A program made the translations under genes and the position numbers. Shown piece by piece: positions 1 to 8,970 of a stretch of DNA of 64,000 nucleotides. The stretch is from an uncultured Shewanella sp. (GTDB lineage: Bacteria > Pseudomonadota > Gammaproteobacteria > Enterobacterales > Shewanellaceae), in contig NZ_CANMUW010000001.1 of the NCBI RefSeq assembly GCF_947501225.1, forward strand, positions 248,001-312,000, read 5' to 3'. Position 1 is the first letter of the stretch, and every line of letters starts with the position of its first letter. The notes under the pieces are model-generated. The model searched no databases, was not told where the DNA came from, and saw nothing but the letters and a program-made list of their open reading frames with translations.

Positions 1-1
1 T

Positions 2-265
2 GGGAGTGTGGTAGGGATTGGTGGCCGTTATGCCATGGACTTAGGCTCTAACCTGTCTTTCCATGCCTCAGGCTACTATGCGCCAACCGTGCTCTCATTT
101 GGTAGCGTCGACGGGCAGTATGAGTTAGACAGCAAGGTGCAATTTAAACTGAATCCGAACCTGGCGTTATTTGCGGGGTATAGAAATATTCGCTTCCAGT
201 ATGATAATGCCTCTAACTCGACATTCGATAGTGGCTTCTATATCGGGGGGCAGGTGAGTTTCTAG
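2..265 (+). CDS. C-terminal part of a YfaZ-like outer membrane beta-barrel protein (5' truncated by window edge)
   Basis: The reading frame is open from the first bases of the window, so this is the 3' end of a longer gene; the GTG at 8 is probably not a start. The visible 85 or so residues alternate polar and hydrophobic positions as in outer-membrane beta strands, and the protein ends in Phe, the usual last residue of a barrel recognised by the BAM complex. The segments GYRNIRF and GFYIGGQVSF resemble the last two strands of the YfaZ family, whose function is unknown. The family assignment rests on those short motifs and is tentative; the barrel assignment is firmer. Confidence 0.6.
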   Translation, partial: GSVVGIGGRYAMDLGSNLSFHASGYYAPTVLSFGSVDGQYELDSKVQFKLNPNLALFAGYRNIRFQYDNASNSTFDSGFYIGGQVSF

Positions 266-448
266 ACCGCCTTACTCTGTTATCGCGTCGGTATCGGGGC
301 GATAGCAGTACGCTCTCCTCTTTCGGCTACGACCGGCTATTTAATTTTCGGTTGTTAAAGCACTGCAAATATGGTCTGTAAAGTTGCAAACTTCCCATTG
401 CGTTAATAGACTTAATCGATCTTGCCATCGGTCTGTGGGCTTTCGTAA

Positions 449-2116
449 ATGTTCCAAAGAGCATGGGTTTCATTACTTCTGTGTTTGACTCTGCTCATCG
501 GCAGTTTCGACTCTATTGCGGCGCCCGCTATCGACCAATCGTTTCTGTTTCACTCCTCTGCTTATCAAGAAGTTCCCTCCAGGCACGCCGATGTGATGGA
601 GTGGCTTTCAACGCTCGAGAAAGCCGATAAGATAAGCCTTACCGGTGGCAGCTACTGGCTGGCCATGCCGGTCATGATGTATGAAGATGAGTCTGAATGG
701 GTGATAAACGTCAGAAACTCAGTCGTAGAGTCACTGGATTACTACATGCTTGGTGATGATGGCAGTAACCAAGATTCGCATACCGGCTATTACGCTCCCT
801 ATGAATTTCTGTTCGATTATGGCCGAAAGATTAAAATGAGTTATGGTGTTGAGTATTGGTTGATTGTTCAAATTGAGAGCCGCTACTTCTCTTCAGTGCC
901 AAAGGTTGAGCTGAAACCCTTCAGCGAACACAAGCGAAGCTCAGATCTTGAGGCGATGGCGGTAGGTCTGTGTCTTGGTGGCCTGCTGTTCATCGCCCTC
1001 TATAATTTACTCATCTACACTTCGATTTTTGACCGGGCGTTTCTCTACTACGGCCTATATGTATTGACCTACTTCGCTGGTTGGGCCTTAACCTTTCATG
1101 TGCCGGCGCATTTAATGAATTTTCATAATCTGGAGATCCACCACCTGTTCTTTATCGGTTTGCCGATTTTTAATATCCTGTTTTATAGGCACTTCCTTCA
1201 ACTCCCCGAGTATTCACCTCTACTGTGGAACCTGAGCAAACTCTTGCTGTGGACCTGTATACTCGCATTGCCGACGAGTATCTTCTGGGTTTCTCATACC
1301 GCCCTCATCGCCTCGGTGTTGATAATGCTCTGGATAGCTCTTGCCATCACATGCGGTAATGTTTGTCTGCTCAAAGGTTTCTCTCCGGCCCGATATTTTA
1401 TTATCGCTTTTACCTGCCTGTTACTGCCATCTGTGCTTATCCTGCCCGGTAATCTGGGTCTTGCCCCTGATTTGATCGCCTATGCCGAGTTGGCGACGCT
1501 GTTTGGCGGAACCATCGATGCTCTGCTCCTATCGTTAGCGTTGGCGAGTAAGATCAAGATACTCTCCCGGGAGCGTCAATCATATATAGAGACATTAGGG
1601 AGGGCCTGGAAAAAGATAAGGCAGGATCAATTGACTCAGTTACCCAATCGTCACGCATTCGATGAGTTTATGCACTCGCAGCCGTTAACGGGCAAAGAGG
1701 CGAGGCAAACGTTACATCTCTTCTTATTGGATATCGACGGCCTGAAGCTGGTCAACCATACACTGGGTCATCAGCATGGGGACTCGCTGCTTCAGTATGC
1801 TGCAAAGCAATTAACACTCATCTGTGAGTCTCACGAGAGGGTAAATCTGTTTCGTATAGGCGGAGATAACTTCGTTATCTTGATATCGGTCGAACAAACC
1901 TCCTCCCTCAAATTGGAGTTGGAGTCGCTTGCAAAGGATCTTGAGCGGGAGGGGGGGAACGGAACCGGCCTGAGCTATGGTTATGCGTTAAATCATGATG
2001 CCAGAGATGCAAGGGATTGGTTGAGAAACGCAGATATCGACATGTATGAACGTAAAACTGAGAAACGTCGACATAGGCAGACCCAGCTGCTGTCGACGAC
2101 GGGGTCGCTGATCTAG
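449..2116 (+). CDS. 7TMR-DISM membrane sensor with degenerate GGDEF domain
   Basis: The 555-residue protein has a signal peptide (about 1-25), a periplasmic DISM-type sensor domain (about 30-160), seven or so membrane helices (about 170-370) with the 7TM-DISM pattern, a short coiled linker and a C-terminal GGDEF domain (about 390-545). The domain order is that of sensor diguanylate cyclases that respond to periplasmic ligands. The signature loop reads GGDNF at residues 471-475, so the fourth residue, normally the catalytic acidic one, is Asn. No RxxD inhibitory site is seen at the usual place upstream. The protein may therefore be a poor cyclase or a c-di-GMP/GTP-responsive regulator. It appears monocistronic. 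Confidence 0.85.
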   Translation: MFQRAWVSLLLCLTLLIGSFDSIAAPAIDQSFLFHSSAYQEVPSRHADVMEWLSTLEKADKISLTGGSYWLAMPVMMYEDESEWVINVRNSVVESLDYYMLGDDGSNQDSHTGYYAPYEFLFDYGRKIKMSYGVEYWLIVQIESRYFSSVPKVELKPFSEHKRSSDLEAMAVGLCLGGLLFIALYNLLIYTSIFDRAFLYYGLYVLTYFAGWALTFHVPAHLMNFHNLEIHHLFFIGLPIFNILFYRHFLQLPEYSPLLWNLSKLLLWTCILALPTSIFWVSHTALIASVLIMLWIALAITCGNVCLLKGFSPARYFIIAFTCLLLPSVLILPGNLGLAPDLIAYAELATLFGGTIDALLLSLALASKIKILSRERQSYIETLGRAWKKIRQDQLTQLPNRHAFDEFMHSQPLTGKEARQTLHLFLLDIDGLKLVNHTLGHQHGDSLLQYAAKQLTLICESHERVNLFRIGGDNFVILISVEQTSSLKLELESLAKDLEREGGNGTGLSYGYALNHDARDARDWLRNADIDMYERKTEKRRHRQTQLLSTTGSLI

Positions 2117-2157
2117 TTCAGTAGAAAGCCCAGGAAGAGCTGGAGCGGGGACCTCCA

Positions 2158-2325
2158 CTACTGCCACTTATGTTCACGGTACTCGCCGGATAGCGCTTCA
2201 AGATACTGACGCTTATGGGCCGAATTCTGCCTGCGTCTGTGCTTATTTCGTTTATCTCTCAGCCTGCCTTGCTCCTCCTCATCGCTCTCCCTGAGTCGCG
2301 GATTATTATCATAAAAGTTTGTCAT
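2158..2325 (-). CDS. Small highly charged hypothetical protein (55 aa)
   Basis: On the minus strand an ATG (2323-2325) preceded by a purine-rich GGAGAGAG ribosome-binding site opens a 55-residue frame that stops at 2158. The product starts MTNFYDNNPRLRESDEEE and continues with a strongly basic Arg/Lys/His/Gln-rich stretch ending HKWQ. It has no signal peptide or membrane segment. The acidic-then-basic layout resembles small cytoplasmic proteins common in Shewanella and relatives, but I do not recognise the family and give no function. The 71-residue plus-strand frame over the same DNA lacks a good ribosome-binding site and is judged its shadow. Confidence 0.6.
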   Translation of the reverse strand: MTNFYDNNPRLRESDEEEQGRLRDKRNKHRRRQNSAHKRQYLEALSGEYREHKWQ

Positions 2326-2539
2326 CTCTCTCTCCAATTAAAGTCTGACTCATTGAATATAAGCCTGCTTTCCTCCCGGGAACAGATAGAGGCAAGCTGT
2401 CTTTATAAAAAGAGTATAAATGGCTTGTGACAAACAGATGACAGGCAGATGATGAAAAGGTGACAGCTCAAAGAGTGCGGTTGACCGGATGAGCTTTTTT
2501 GGGAGGAGATAGATGGGGAAGGGCTGGTGGCTGTTGAAT

Positions 2540-2564
2540 AAAAGGCGACCCTAGGCCGCCTTTT
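2540..2564 (-). terminator. Probable terminator of the methyltransferase gene
   Basis: An inverted repeat AAAAGGCG / CGCCTTTT with a 9-base loop sits about 30 bases downstream of the minus-strand stop at 2593. Read on the minus strand the right arm ends in TTTTATT. The T-run is short, so strength is uncertain. Confidence 0.5.
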
Positions 2565-2592
2565 GTCGTTATCTATAGCCTGGGGGGCGGGA

Positions 2593-3987
2593 TCAGCGTC
2601 GTCTCATTCGCGCCACAAACATGCCGTCACTATCGGCTTCGAACGGAAATACGGTTAGCATCTCTGTCTGTTTGCCGGTGAAAGGGTGCGTGCTCGCCTC
2701 TAAGGTGAACTCACTCTGTTCGGCAAGAAAGGCATTAACTACCTGCTCATTCTCAAGGGGGGAGAGTGAGCAGGTAGCATAGACTAAGGTGCCGCCATCT
2801 TTAACGGCCTGACTGCTTCGGCGCAGAATATCGAGTTGAAGAGCCGGCTTGTTCTGAACCGTTTCTATGCCATCGATCCAGCGCATATCCGGATTCCGGC
2901 GCCAGGTGCCTGTGCAGCTACAGGGGGCATCGACCAGCACACCATCGAAGTGGTTATGGGGAACCGGCAGCTCATCGGATCTCCAGGGGGAGACTGATAT
3001 TCCCTTAAAGCCGGCGCGTTTGGCTCGCTTGGCTAACTCCTCTAAGGGTTTACGGCGTATATCTGAGGCGACAATATTGCCAGCAGATCGTGGATTCTGC
3101 AGGAGCATCAGGGATCTCAGTTGCAGGCTTTTGCCCCCGGCGCCGCTGCAGGCGTCCCACCAAAGGTCGCTCTCAATGGGGGCACAGATATGGCCAATCA
3201 CCTGAGAGCCGAGATCCTGGATCTCCAGCTTGCCCTCTTTATATAGGGCTAAGCCATTTAAGTTGATGCTCTTATGGCCTAAGTTGATGGCGTCGCTGAA
3301 ATAGTCACTAGCTGTCGCCGGAACATCTAGCTTATTGAGCTGCTCAATGGCGGTAGCGGTATCGATATTCTGGGCGCGGCTCCAGATAGGGGGGCGCGAT
3401 GACAGAGACTCGACCATGGCCAGTCGCTGCGCCGCATCTTCGATAGGACAAACCTGCCAGAACCAGCCTGGCACCAGCTCATCGGTAGTGAATGTCAGTG
3501 GCGCAAATTGCGCATTCATCCATTCACACTTGCCGGTCACACAAGAGAGCGGCGCATCCAGGCAAGATCCACACTTAGAGTCCGATTTTAACAGAGCCTG
3601 ACCCGAAAATTCGCTCCAGGCCTGAACTATCTCATGCCACGCATGGGACTCTATGGTTGCACTCGCGCCGAGCATAGCGAACCAGGCCTGACTCGAGCGG
3701 GAATCTCCCAGTTTACTTAACCAGCCCCACCAACGGAACAGGGCAAACAGACTCTCACGGATCACCCGCCGGTCTTTAGAGCCATGCTTCTTATTGACCC
3801 GAAAGTACTCACTTACGACGCGATCGGCCGGTTGCTGTTCATCCATCACCTGATGAAACAGCTGGTATATGGTGTTGGCGTAGCTGAGCGCCCGCTTCTG
3901 AGCCGTAGTTTCAGCCTGTATGTCGGTTATTGAGATTAAGTCTTTCGGGGTTGAGTTACTTATGCTCGAGTTCAAGGAGTCGCCCAT
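2593..3987 (-). CDS. RsmB/NOP-family 16S rRNA-type m5C methyltransferase
   Basis: This is an S-adenosylmethionine-dependent RNA cytosine-5 methyltransferase. It has the SAM-binding region (WWDACSGAGGKSLQLRSL, then ASDIRR), the motif IV loop VDAPCSCTGTWRRNPD that holds the Cys releasing the product, and the motif VI YATCSLSPLENEQVV that holds the nucleophilic Cys. The N-terminal third is helical and Trp-rich, as in RsmB-like proteins, with no visible NusB homology strong enough to call it RsmB itself. I prefer the ATG at 3987 (464 residues); the frame stays open to an ATG at 4068, but those extra 27 residues lack a ribosome-binding site. The target base cannot be deduced. Confidence 0.85.
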   Translation of the reverse strand: MGDSLNSSISNSTPKDLISITDIQAETTAQKRALSYANTIYQLFHQVMDEQQPADRVVSEYFRVNKKHGSKDRRVIRESLFALFRWWGWLSKLGDSRSSQAWFAMLGASATIESHAWHEIVQAWSEFSGQALLKSDSKCGSCLDAPLSCVTGKCEWMNAQFAPLTFTTDELVPGWFWQVCPIEDAAQRLAMVESLSSRPPIWSRAQNIDTATAIEQLNKLDVPATASDYFSDAINLGHKSINLNGLALYKEGKLEIQDLGSQVIGHICAPIESDLWWDACSGAGGKSLQLRSLMLLQNPRSAGNIVASDIRRKPLEELAKRAKRAGFKGISVSPWRSDELPVPHNHFDGVLVDAPCSCTGTWRRNPDMRWIDGIETVQNKPALQLDILRRSSQAVKDGGTLVYATCSLSPLENEQVVNAFLAEQSEFTLEASTHPFTGKQTEMLTVFPFEADSDGMFVARMRRR

Positions 3988-4310
3988 GGGTAGTTGCCTA
4001 GCGCTGATATTTATCTGGGCGCAAGTGTAACAGAAGTCGGCCAGCCTTAGAATGAAGGCTGGTGGCATTTTTGTTTTGCTAAATGATAATTGTTTGGTTG
4101 TTTGGAGGCCGCATCTTTATTGTGCACTTATTCTTCTAAGGCGAGGCAGAGGAGTTTAAAATAGTTAAAATTGATGAGTGTGATGAGTGAGCGCTTCCTC
4201 GAAAGCTATTTAGGGTAACCTTAAGAAAAGAGTGAGAATAGCGGCTCACTAGCTTGGATTGAGCCTTGCTTCGCCCTGCTAACCCGAAAATCGAGGGGCC
4301 CTGGCGGTCA

Positions 4311-4323
4311 CGTACCTCGCATT
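4311..4323. repeat. Copy 1 of a 13-bp direct repeat (CGTACCTCGCATT)
   Basis: The same 13 bases recur at 5251-5263. The two copies bracket the solute-binding-protein gene almost exactly. The sequence belongs to the CTCGTA-type heptamer family that forms an array near 63.8 kb. Confidence 0.6.
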
Positions 4324-5111
4324 TAATTATCTCCGAACCATTTTTGTTTGAGCTTGTCTAGCTCTCCACTCTCTTTGAGTTGTTTCTTACCCTGCTCGAA
4401 GGCTTTAAACAGCGTCTCCCCCCTGGGGTTAGTTTTGAGGGAGGCCAGATACTCGTGAGTAGAGTCGAGAATGGCGAGCTTTCGATATCTGTGTTTCCAA
4501 CCCGCTTGTTTTAAAAAGTAGTCCCAACTGTATTCGTAACCAAGGAGGGCATCGATCCGGTTTGACGCCAACATTTTAAATCCTTGTCGAGTGCTGGTGA
4601 CATCATACTTAATTATATTTGAGCTTGAGTGCCATTCATCCCCATAGTTGAAACCTCTTTTAACGCCAACGGTTAAGCTCTCCAGGGTTTTTAAGCCTTG
4701 CCACTCTATTGCGTTGTCGGCATTGACATACAGCGCAAAGTTGATCTTGCTGATGGGCTGCTCCGAGTAATCAAATACCTTTAGTCGCTCTATGTTCTTT
4801 CCTGCGGGAAAGAGAATGTCAACTTTACCCTGCTGTAACGCGTTTAGCGCCCTGGCCCATGGCGTAACCGATAGATGAATCGAGTAGCCCATTTTATGGA
4901 AGCTGGCTCTGAACACATCCCAGCTATATCCGCTAAACCCTACCGCATCCTGACCCACAGGTATGAACTGATTACTCTTGCTACCCTCAGCCGCGAAACA
5001 GAAGGGAGCGTAATCATTTAAGGTTGCAACACTGATTAGCTTTTCATTGGCGGAGGTTGAACAGCTGAGGAAAACGATAGTCAGGGTGATTAAGAGATGT
5101 ATATAGCGCAT
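4323..5111 (-). CDS. Periplasmic solute-binding protein, SBP_bac_3 family
   Basis: The product matches the family-3 extracellular solute-binding fold (amino-acid-binding-protein-like): after a signal peptide (MRYIHLLITLTIVFLSCSTS, then ANEKL) come the first lobe with NDYAPFCF and GYSWDVFRASFHKMGY, the QQGKVDILFPAGKNIERLKVFDYSE hinge region (split here only for description), and the second lobe with a C-terminal LDKLKQKWFG. No permease or ATPase gene lies nearby, so it is an orphan binding protein, as many are in Shewanella. The start at 5111 is chosen because it puts the signal peptide at the N terminus; the frame is open to 5267. Ligand unknown. Confidence 0.8.
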   Translation of the reverse strand: MRYIHLLITLTIVFLSCSTSANEKLISVATLNDYAPFCFAAEGSKSNQFIPVGQDAVGFSGYSWDVFRASFHKMGYSIHLSVTPWARALNALQQGKVDILFPAGKNIERLKVFDYSEQPISKINFALYVNADNAIEWQGLKTLESLTVGVKRGFNYGDEWHSSSNIIKYDVTSTRQGFKMLASNRIDALLGYEYSWDYFLKQAGWKHRYRKLAILDSTHEYLASLKTNPRGETLFKAFEQGKKQLKESGELDKLKQKWFGDN

Positions 5112-5250
5112 GTAATTATTTTTCGGGAGCAGGGCCATTACTTTTAAAGATAGCATGTGTGTATTAGATCTGATTACTGTCAGATATAAAATTTGATTTG
5201 TTGGTTGATTAAGGCTGCTATAGCTAAAAGTCGATTCGGCCTCCATGCCT

Positions 5251-5263
5251 CGTACCTCGCATT
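5251..5263. repeat. Copy 2 of the 13-bp direct repeat
   Basis: Identical to 4311-4323. Here the preceding bases extend it to two heptamers, CCTCGTA CCTCGCA (5247-5260). Confidence 0.6.
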
Positions 5264-5274
5264 GCACTTAAAGT

Positions 5275-5943
5275 TTACTTTGTCACCATCTTGTTTATCT
5301 CCCTGGCGAGCTCCTCTTTACTTAGTTCTGAGGAGGGCGGGGTGATGATCCCTTGCTGACATGCCGGGCGTCGGCCTAGTTCATCAATCCAGCGCTGCAG
5401 GTGAGTCAGACCTTTGATATCGACGCCGCTCCACTCATATGTTCTCACCCAGGGCCAGGTCGCCATGTCGGCGATGGAGTAGTCATCGCCCGCCAGATAA
5501 CGGTTTTCGGCGAGCCGGTTATTCAACACCTCGAACAGACGACGGCTCTCATGTTGGTAGCGATCGATGGCTGCGGGAATTTTTTCGGGGAAGTAGCGAT
5601 AAAAAACATTGGCCTGTCCCATCATGGGGCCGACGCCGCCCATCTGGAACATCAACCACTGAATGGCTTGTGAGCGCTCCTTAGGCTTGTCGGGCAGAAA
5701 TTGCCCTGTCTTTTCGGCGAGATAAAGTAAGATCGCACCTGACTCGAAGACGGCAAAATCATCATTGTCCCTGTCTATGATAGCTGGAATGCGACCATTG
5801 GGGTTGATGGCCAGAAACTCGGGCGCTTTCTGCTCGCCTGCCATCAGGTCGATATGGTTAACGCGATAATCAAGCCCCATCTCTTCGAGTGCAATGGAGA
5901 TCTTGTGTCCATTTGGCGTGGCAGCGGTGTAGAGCTCTATCAT
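5275..5943 (-). CDS. yfcG: Glutathione S-transferase family protein, YfcG-like
   Basis: The 222-residue cytoplasmic protein begins [24 protein letters not shown] (described in two parts: strand, then TPNGHKI loop), the active-site region of the Ure2p/YfcG group, where Thr and Asn replace the classical Tyr/Ser/Cys. It has the cis-Pro segment NGRIPAI, the glutathione-contacting [15 protein letters not shown], and a C-terminal helical domain with GPMMGQ and [11 protein letters not shown]. These match E. coli YfcG closely in order and spacing, a disulfide-bond oxidoreductase using glutathione. The gene is upstream of, and codirectional with, the solute-binding-protein gene but separated by the repeat. 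The symbol is by similarity. Confidence 0.85.
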   Translation of the reverse strand: MIELYTAATPNGHKISIALEEMGLDYRVNHIDLMAGEQKAPEFLAINPNGRIPAIIDRDNDDFAVFESGAILLYLAEKTGQFLPDKPKERSQAIQWLMFQMGGVGPMMGQANVFYRYFPEKIPAAIDRYQHESRRLFEVLNNRLAENRYLAGDDYSIADMATWPWVRTYEWSGVDIKGLTHLQRWIDELGRRPACQQGIITPPSSELSKEELAREINKMVTK

Positions 5944-5988
5944 AGTTACTCCTTAACTTAACCGGTTGATAAACTTATCGAGTGTAGT

Positions 5989-6660
5989 TTAATAATCCAG
6001 ATCCAATGCGAAGCAGAGGTAGCCCATCAGCTTCTGAGTCTGCTTAAATTCGTTGGCGCACCAGCTGACAAAGTTTTTATCGTATACCTGCCTGGCGTCT
6101 ATATTCTTGACCGCGATGAAGTCTTTGCGTTTAAGTTCCTCGATCATGGGGTGAGCTTTATCATAGCCCCGTGGCGGGCGCATTAAGCTACCTCCTTCCA
6201 TCTCAAAACCTGCGGCTCTCAGCTGTGCCAGCGCTTTCTTATAGGCGTTGGGATTTTCATCTAGGCAGGTGCGGATCTGACTCAGCGTCTTGGAGTCCGG
6301 ATGCCAAATGCCGGCACCGAGAAAACAGCCCTCGTTAGCAACATGCAGGTATAAGCCCGGAGCGTGAACATCTTTCCCCTGAAAATGCCTGAACTGAATA
6401 CCCACATTGGTCTTGTAGGGGGTCTTATCTTTACTGAATCTGGCATCCCGTTGTGGCCGCATCAAGCTGCCCCCAACTTTCTTGGGTACAGCCGTCAGTC
6501 TGGGGGAGAGGGAGAGGATATGGGGCTGCATGGCTTCGATGAACTTAAGCGCCGGTGTGCGCACTTCATCTTCATAGCGGGCCTGGTGGGATTTGAACCA
6601 TTCGCGCTCATTGTTACTGGCGAGCTGAGATAGAAATGAAAAACTTTCCTGAGTAAACAT
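5989..6660 (-). CDS. DUF2461 (TIGR02453) family protein
   Basis: The 223-residue product has the hallmarks of the DUF2461 family: an N-terminal FLSQLASNNEREWFKSHQARYE, the central GGSLMRPQRDARFSKDKTPY with Arg/Lys-rich loop, the LYLHVANEG and FLGAGIWHPD strands, and a C-terminal half ending near the stop. The family is widespread and of unknown biochemical function. The start at 6660 is chosen because family members begin a few residues before the FLSQL motif; the upstream 19 codons look like leader sequence. It stands alone; the YfcG-like gene lies 45 bases downstream and could be cotranscribed. Confidence 0.8.
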   Translation of the reverse strand: MFTQESFSFLSQLASNNEREWFKSHQARYEDEVRTPALKFIEAMQPHILSLSPRLTAVPKKVGGSLMRPQRDARFSKDKTPYKTNVGIQFRHFQGKDVHAPGLYLHVANEGCFLGAGIWHPDSKTLSQIRTCLDENPNAYKKALAQLRAAGFEMEGGSLMRPPRGYDKAHPMIEELKRKDFIAVKNIDARQVYDKNFVSWCANEFKQTQKLMGYLCFALDLDY

Positions 6661-6864
6661 AGAGGTGCGGTCCCGAAAACTTGCTGAACTTGGTAACACT
6701 AAAAAGTAACACAGCAAGCCGGATATAGGGAAAATATTAGTTCGGGTGACAGGCAGAATTTAAATGTTACACAAACGTCAGATTATACTTACATTTGTTA
6801 ATCTTTTGTTGGTCTATTGTTATATTTTGTGATCTCTGTTAGTTTCTAAATCGTAACTCGAACG

Positions 6865-6913
6865 ATAATGCCGAAAAAGGCACGCTCAACAGTGAAAAGT
6901 GTTGCGGCATTAT
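6865..6913 (+). promoter_or_regulatory. Inverted repeat in the leader of the subtilase gene
   Basis: ATAATGCCG (6865-6873) and CGGCATTAT (6905-6913) are perfect 9-bp complements, with a smaller CAACA/TGTTG pair inside. The structure lies 48 bases before the ATG at 6962, which has a good GGAGAG ribosome-binding site. The rest of the gene-free stretch 6661-6961 is AT-rich and shows nothing else. Confidence 0.4.
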
Positions 6914-6961
6914 TCAGTAGCGATAGTAACTCTATACTAAAAAATAAATCGGAGAGACTTT

Positions 6962-8785
6962 ATGAAATTATCTAAAATTGCGGGTGCGATCATTGCCCTG
7001 ACAGTGAGCGTATCGACTACCGCAAAAGCAGATGACGATCGTTATATTATTCAAGTGGACAATGACAAGAAGGGCATCGTTAAGGCGTTAGCCAACAAGC
7101 TTGGTGCTCAAATACATGTAGATGGAAATGGCTTCATCTCGGCAACTTTTGCAGGCAAAGATCTTTCACAGGTTAAAGGATTACTGAATAACCCACACAT
7201 TAAACTGGTTGAAGCGGATCAACGTCGTCACCTTATGGCATTCAGTGATGATGCGGGTAACCCTATGACCGAGCAGGTAACCCCTTATGCAGTTTATCAG
7301 TCTCAGGCTGATCAGGTTACCTTCAATGCCAGTGCCGGGATGAAGGTATGTGTTATTGATTCTGGTCTGGATAGGAGCAATGGTGATTTCGAATGGAATA
7401 ATATCACCGGCGACAATGACTCGGGAACCGGTAACTGGGACGATCATGGTGGCCCACACGGTACACACGTTGCGGGTACCGTAGCGGCAGCCGATAATGG
7501 TTTTGGTGTTGTAGGTATGGCGCCGGGCGCCGATATGCATATTATCAAGGTATTTAACGAAGATGGCTGGGGCTACTCATCTGATCTGGCCAAGGCGGCC
7601 GAACTGTGTAGTGCCGCAGGCGCAAACATTATCAGCATGAGCCTTGGTGGCGGTGGTTCTAACTCTACCGAATCTAATGCATTTCAGGCGTTTACCGACG
7701 CAGGTGGCTTGGTCGTAGCCGCTGCCGGTAACGATGGTAACAACGTACGTTCATATCCTGCAGGTTACCCCTCGGTGATGATGATCGGTGCCAACGATGC
7801 CAATAATGATATTGCCGATTTCTCTCAGTTCCCAAGCTGTCTGTCTGGTCGCGGTAAGCGCGCAGTTGAAGATGAAACTATCTGTGTAGAGGTGACGGCT
7901 GGCGGTGTCGATACACTCTCTACCTACCCGGCGGGAATGGCTACGTCGGCGAACATGAGCGCCGATGGAGTGGCTTATGCGAGCTCGGCAATGGAGAACT
8001 CAGGTGCTATCAGCGGAGGTACTTACTATATGGGGACTGCCGAGGCTACCGATAATGGTGCTAACGGTAATATCTGTGTGATCGACCGCGGTAATATCTC
8101 TTTCCATGACAAGGTGGCTAACTGTGAGGGCTCCGGCGGTGTCGGTGCCATCATTATCAACAATGAGCCGGGTATGCTTTATGGAACTTTGGGTGATACC
8201 AATGCCACGACTATTCCGGCTGTTGGTGCAGCGCTAGAAGACAGGGCGGCACTTATCGCTGCCGGTACAGCCAGCATAGATATCGGTACTTCTGACTTTG
8301 GCTTCATGAGCGGTACTTCGATGGCGACACCTGCTGTTTCTGGTATTGCCGCACTGGTTTGGTCAAACCATAACCAGTGTACCGGTACTGAAATTCGTGA
8401 GGCGCTTAAGGCAACGGCCATGGACAGTGGTGCTGCGGGTAAAGATGTATACTTTGGTTACGGTATCGTCAACGCGGCGGCAGCTGATGCTTACCTGACG
8501 GCAAATGGCTGTGCCGGTAACGGCGGTGGTACTGAGCCTGGTGGCGAATTCACGCTTTCAGCTACCGGCTATAAGAGCAAAGGTGTGAAGAATGTGGATC
8601 TGAGCGTTAGCGGTGCAGCAGGCAGCAGTGTCGATCTGTACCGTGATGGCAGCAAGATAGCTACTACTTCGGCAAGCTCAGTTTATACCGACTCTATCAA
8701 CACTAAAGGTGGCGGTTCATACACCTATAAGGCTTGTGATGAGGGCACTTCGACCTGTACAGGCGAGCAAACCGTTATTTTTTAA
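6962..8785 (+). CDS. Secreted subtilisin-like (S8) serine protease with PA insert and C-terminal module
   Basis: The 607-residue preproprotease has a signal peptide (about 1-23), an inhibitor-like propeptide (about 25-90) and an S8 catalytic domain. The catalytic triad is Asp133 in VIDSG, His166 in HGTHVAG and Ser453 in GTSMATP; the oxyanion Asn257 lies in AAAGNDG. A protease-associated domain (about 315-440) is inserted before the Ser, as in lactocepin-like and marine subtilases. After a Gly-rich linker (about 517-528) comes an 80-residue module (about 529-607) with two Cys, ending VIF, that recurs in the convergent metalloprotease. It is probably exported by Sec and then type II secretion. 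A strong terminator follows. Confidence 0.93.
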   Translation: MKLSKIAGAIIALTVSVSTTAKADDDRYIIQVDNDKKGIVKALANKLGAQIHVDGNGFISATFAGKDLSQVKGLLNNPHIKLVEADQRRHLMAFSDDAGNPMTEQVTPYAVYQSQADQVTFNASAGMKVCVIDSGLDRSNGDFEWNNITGDNDSGTGNWDDHGGPHGTHVAGTVAAADNGFGVVGMAPGADMHIIKVFNEDGWGYSSDLAKAAELCSAAGANIISMSLGGGGSNSTESNAFQAFTDAGGLVVAAAGNDGNNVRSYPAGYPSVMMIGANDANNDIADFSQFPSCLSGRGKRAVEDETICVEVTAGGVDTLSTYPAGMATSANMSADGVAYASSAMENSGAISGGTYYMGTAEATDNGANGNICVIDRGNISFHDKVANCEGSGGVGAIIINNEPGMLYGTLGDTNATTIPAVGAALEDRAALIAAGTASIDIGTSDFGFMSGTSMATPAVSGIAALVWSNHNQCTGTEIREALKATAMDSGAAGKDVYFGYGIVNAAAADAYLTANGCAGNGGGTEPGGEFTLSATGYKSKGVKNVDLSVSGAAGSSVDLYRDGSKIATTSASSVYTDSINTKGGGSYTYKACDEGTSTCTGEQTVIF

Positions 8786-8851
8786 GTGGTAGGTCGCTTC
8801 GATAGTGTGTTAATCAACACCCGAAGCCACCGAACTTGATTAAAGCCAAAT

Positions 8852-8879
8852 AAAACCGCAGCCCAGGCTGCGGTTTTTT
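8852..8879 (+). terminator. Rho-independent terminator of the subtilase gene
   Basis: AAAACCGCAGCC, a CA loop, GGCTGCGGTTTT and a T-run. The A/T-flanked stem is symmetrical and may also serve the convergent minus-strand gene ending at 8971. Confidence 0.9.
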
Positions 8880-8970
8880 CATGGTGCTTGCGTTGGCGTA
8901 CCTGCTATTCGATGTTTAATCGATCGACTTTTTCAATCAGATATCAAAAGCCGATTTTAGAAAAACAACT

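Noticed and set aside
2215..2430. Plus-strand frame of 71 residues
   Set aside because: No usable ribosome-binding site, odd composition, and it is antisense to a better supported 55-residue gene.
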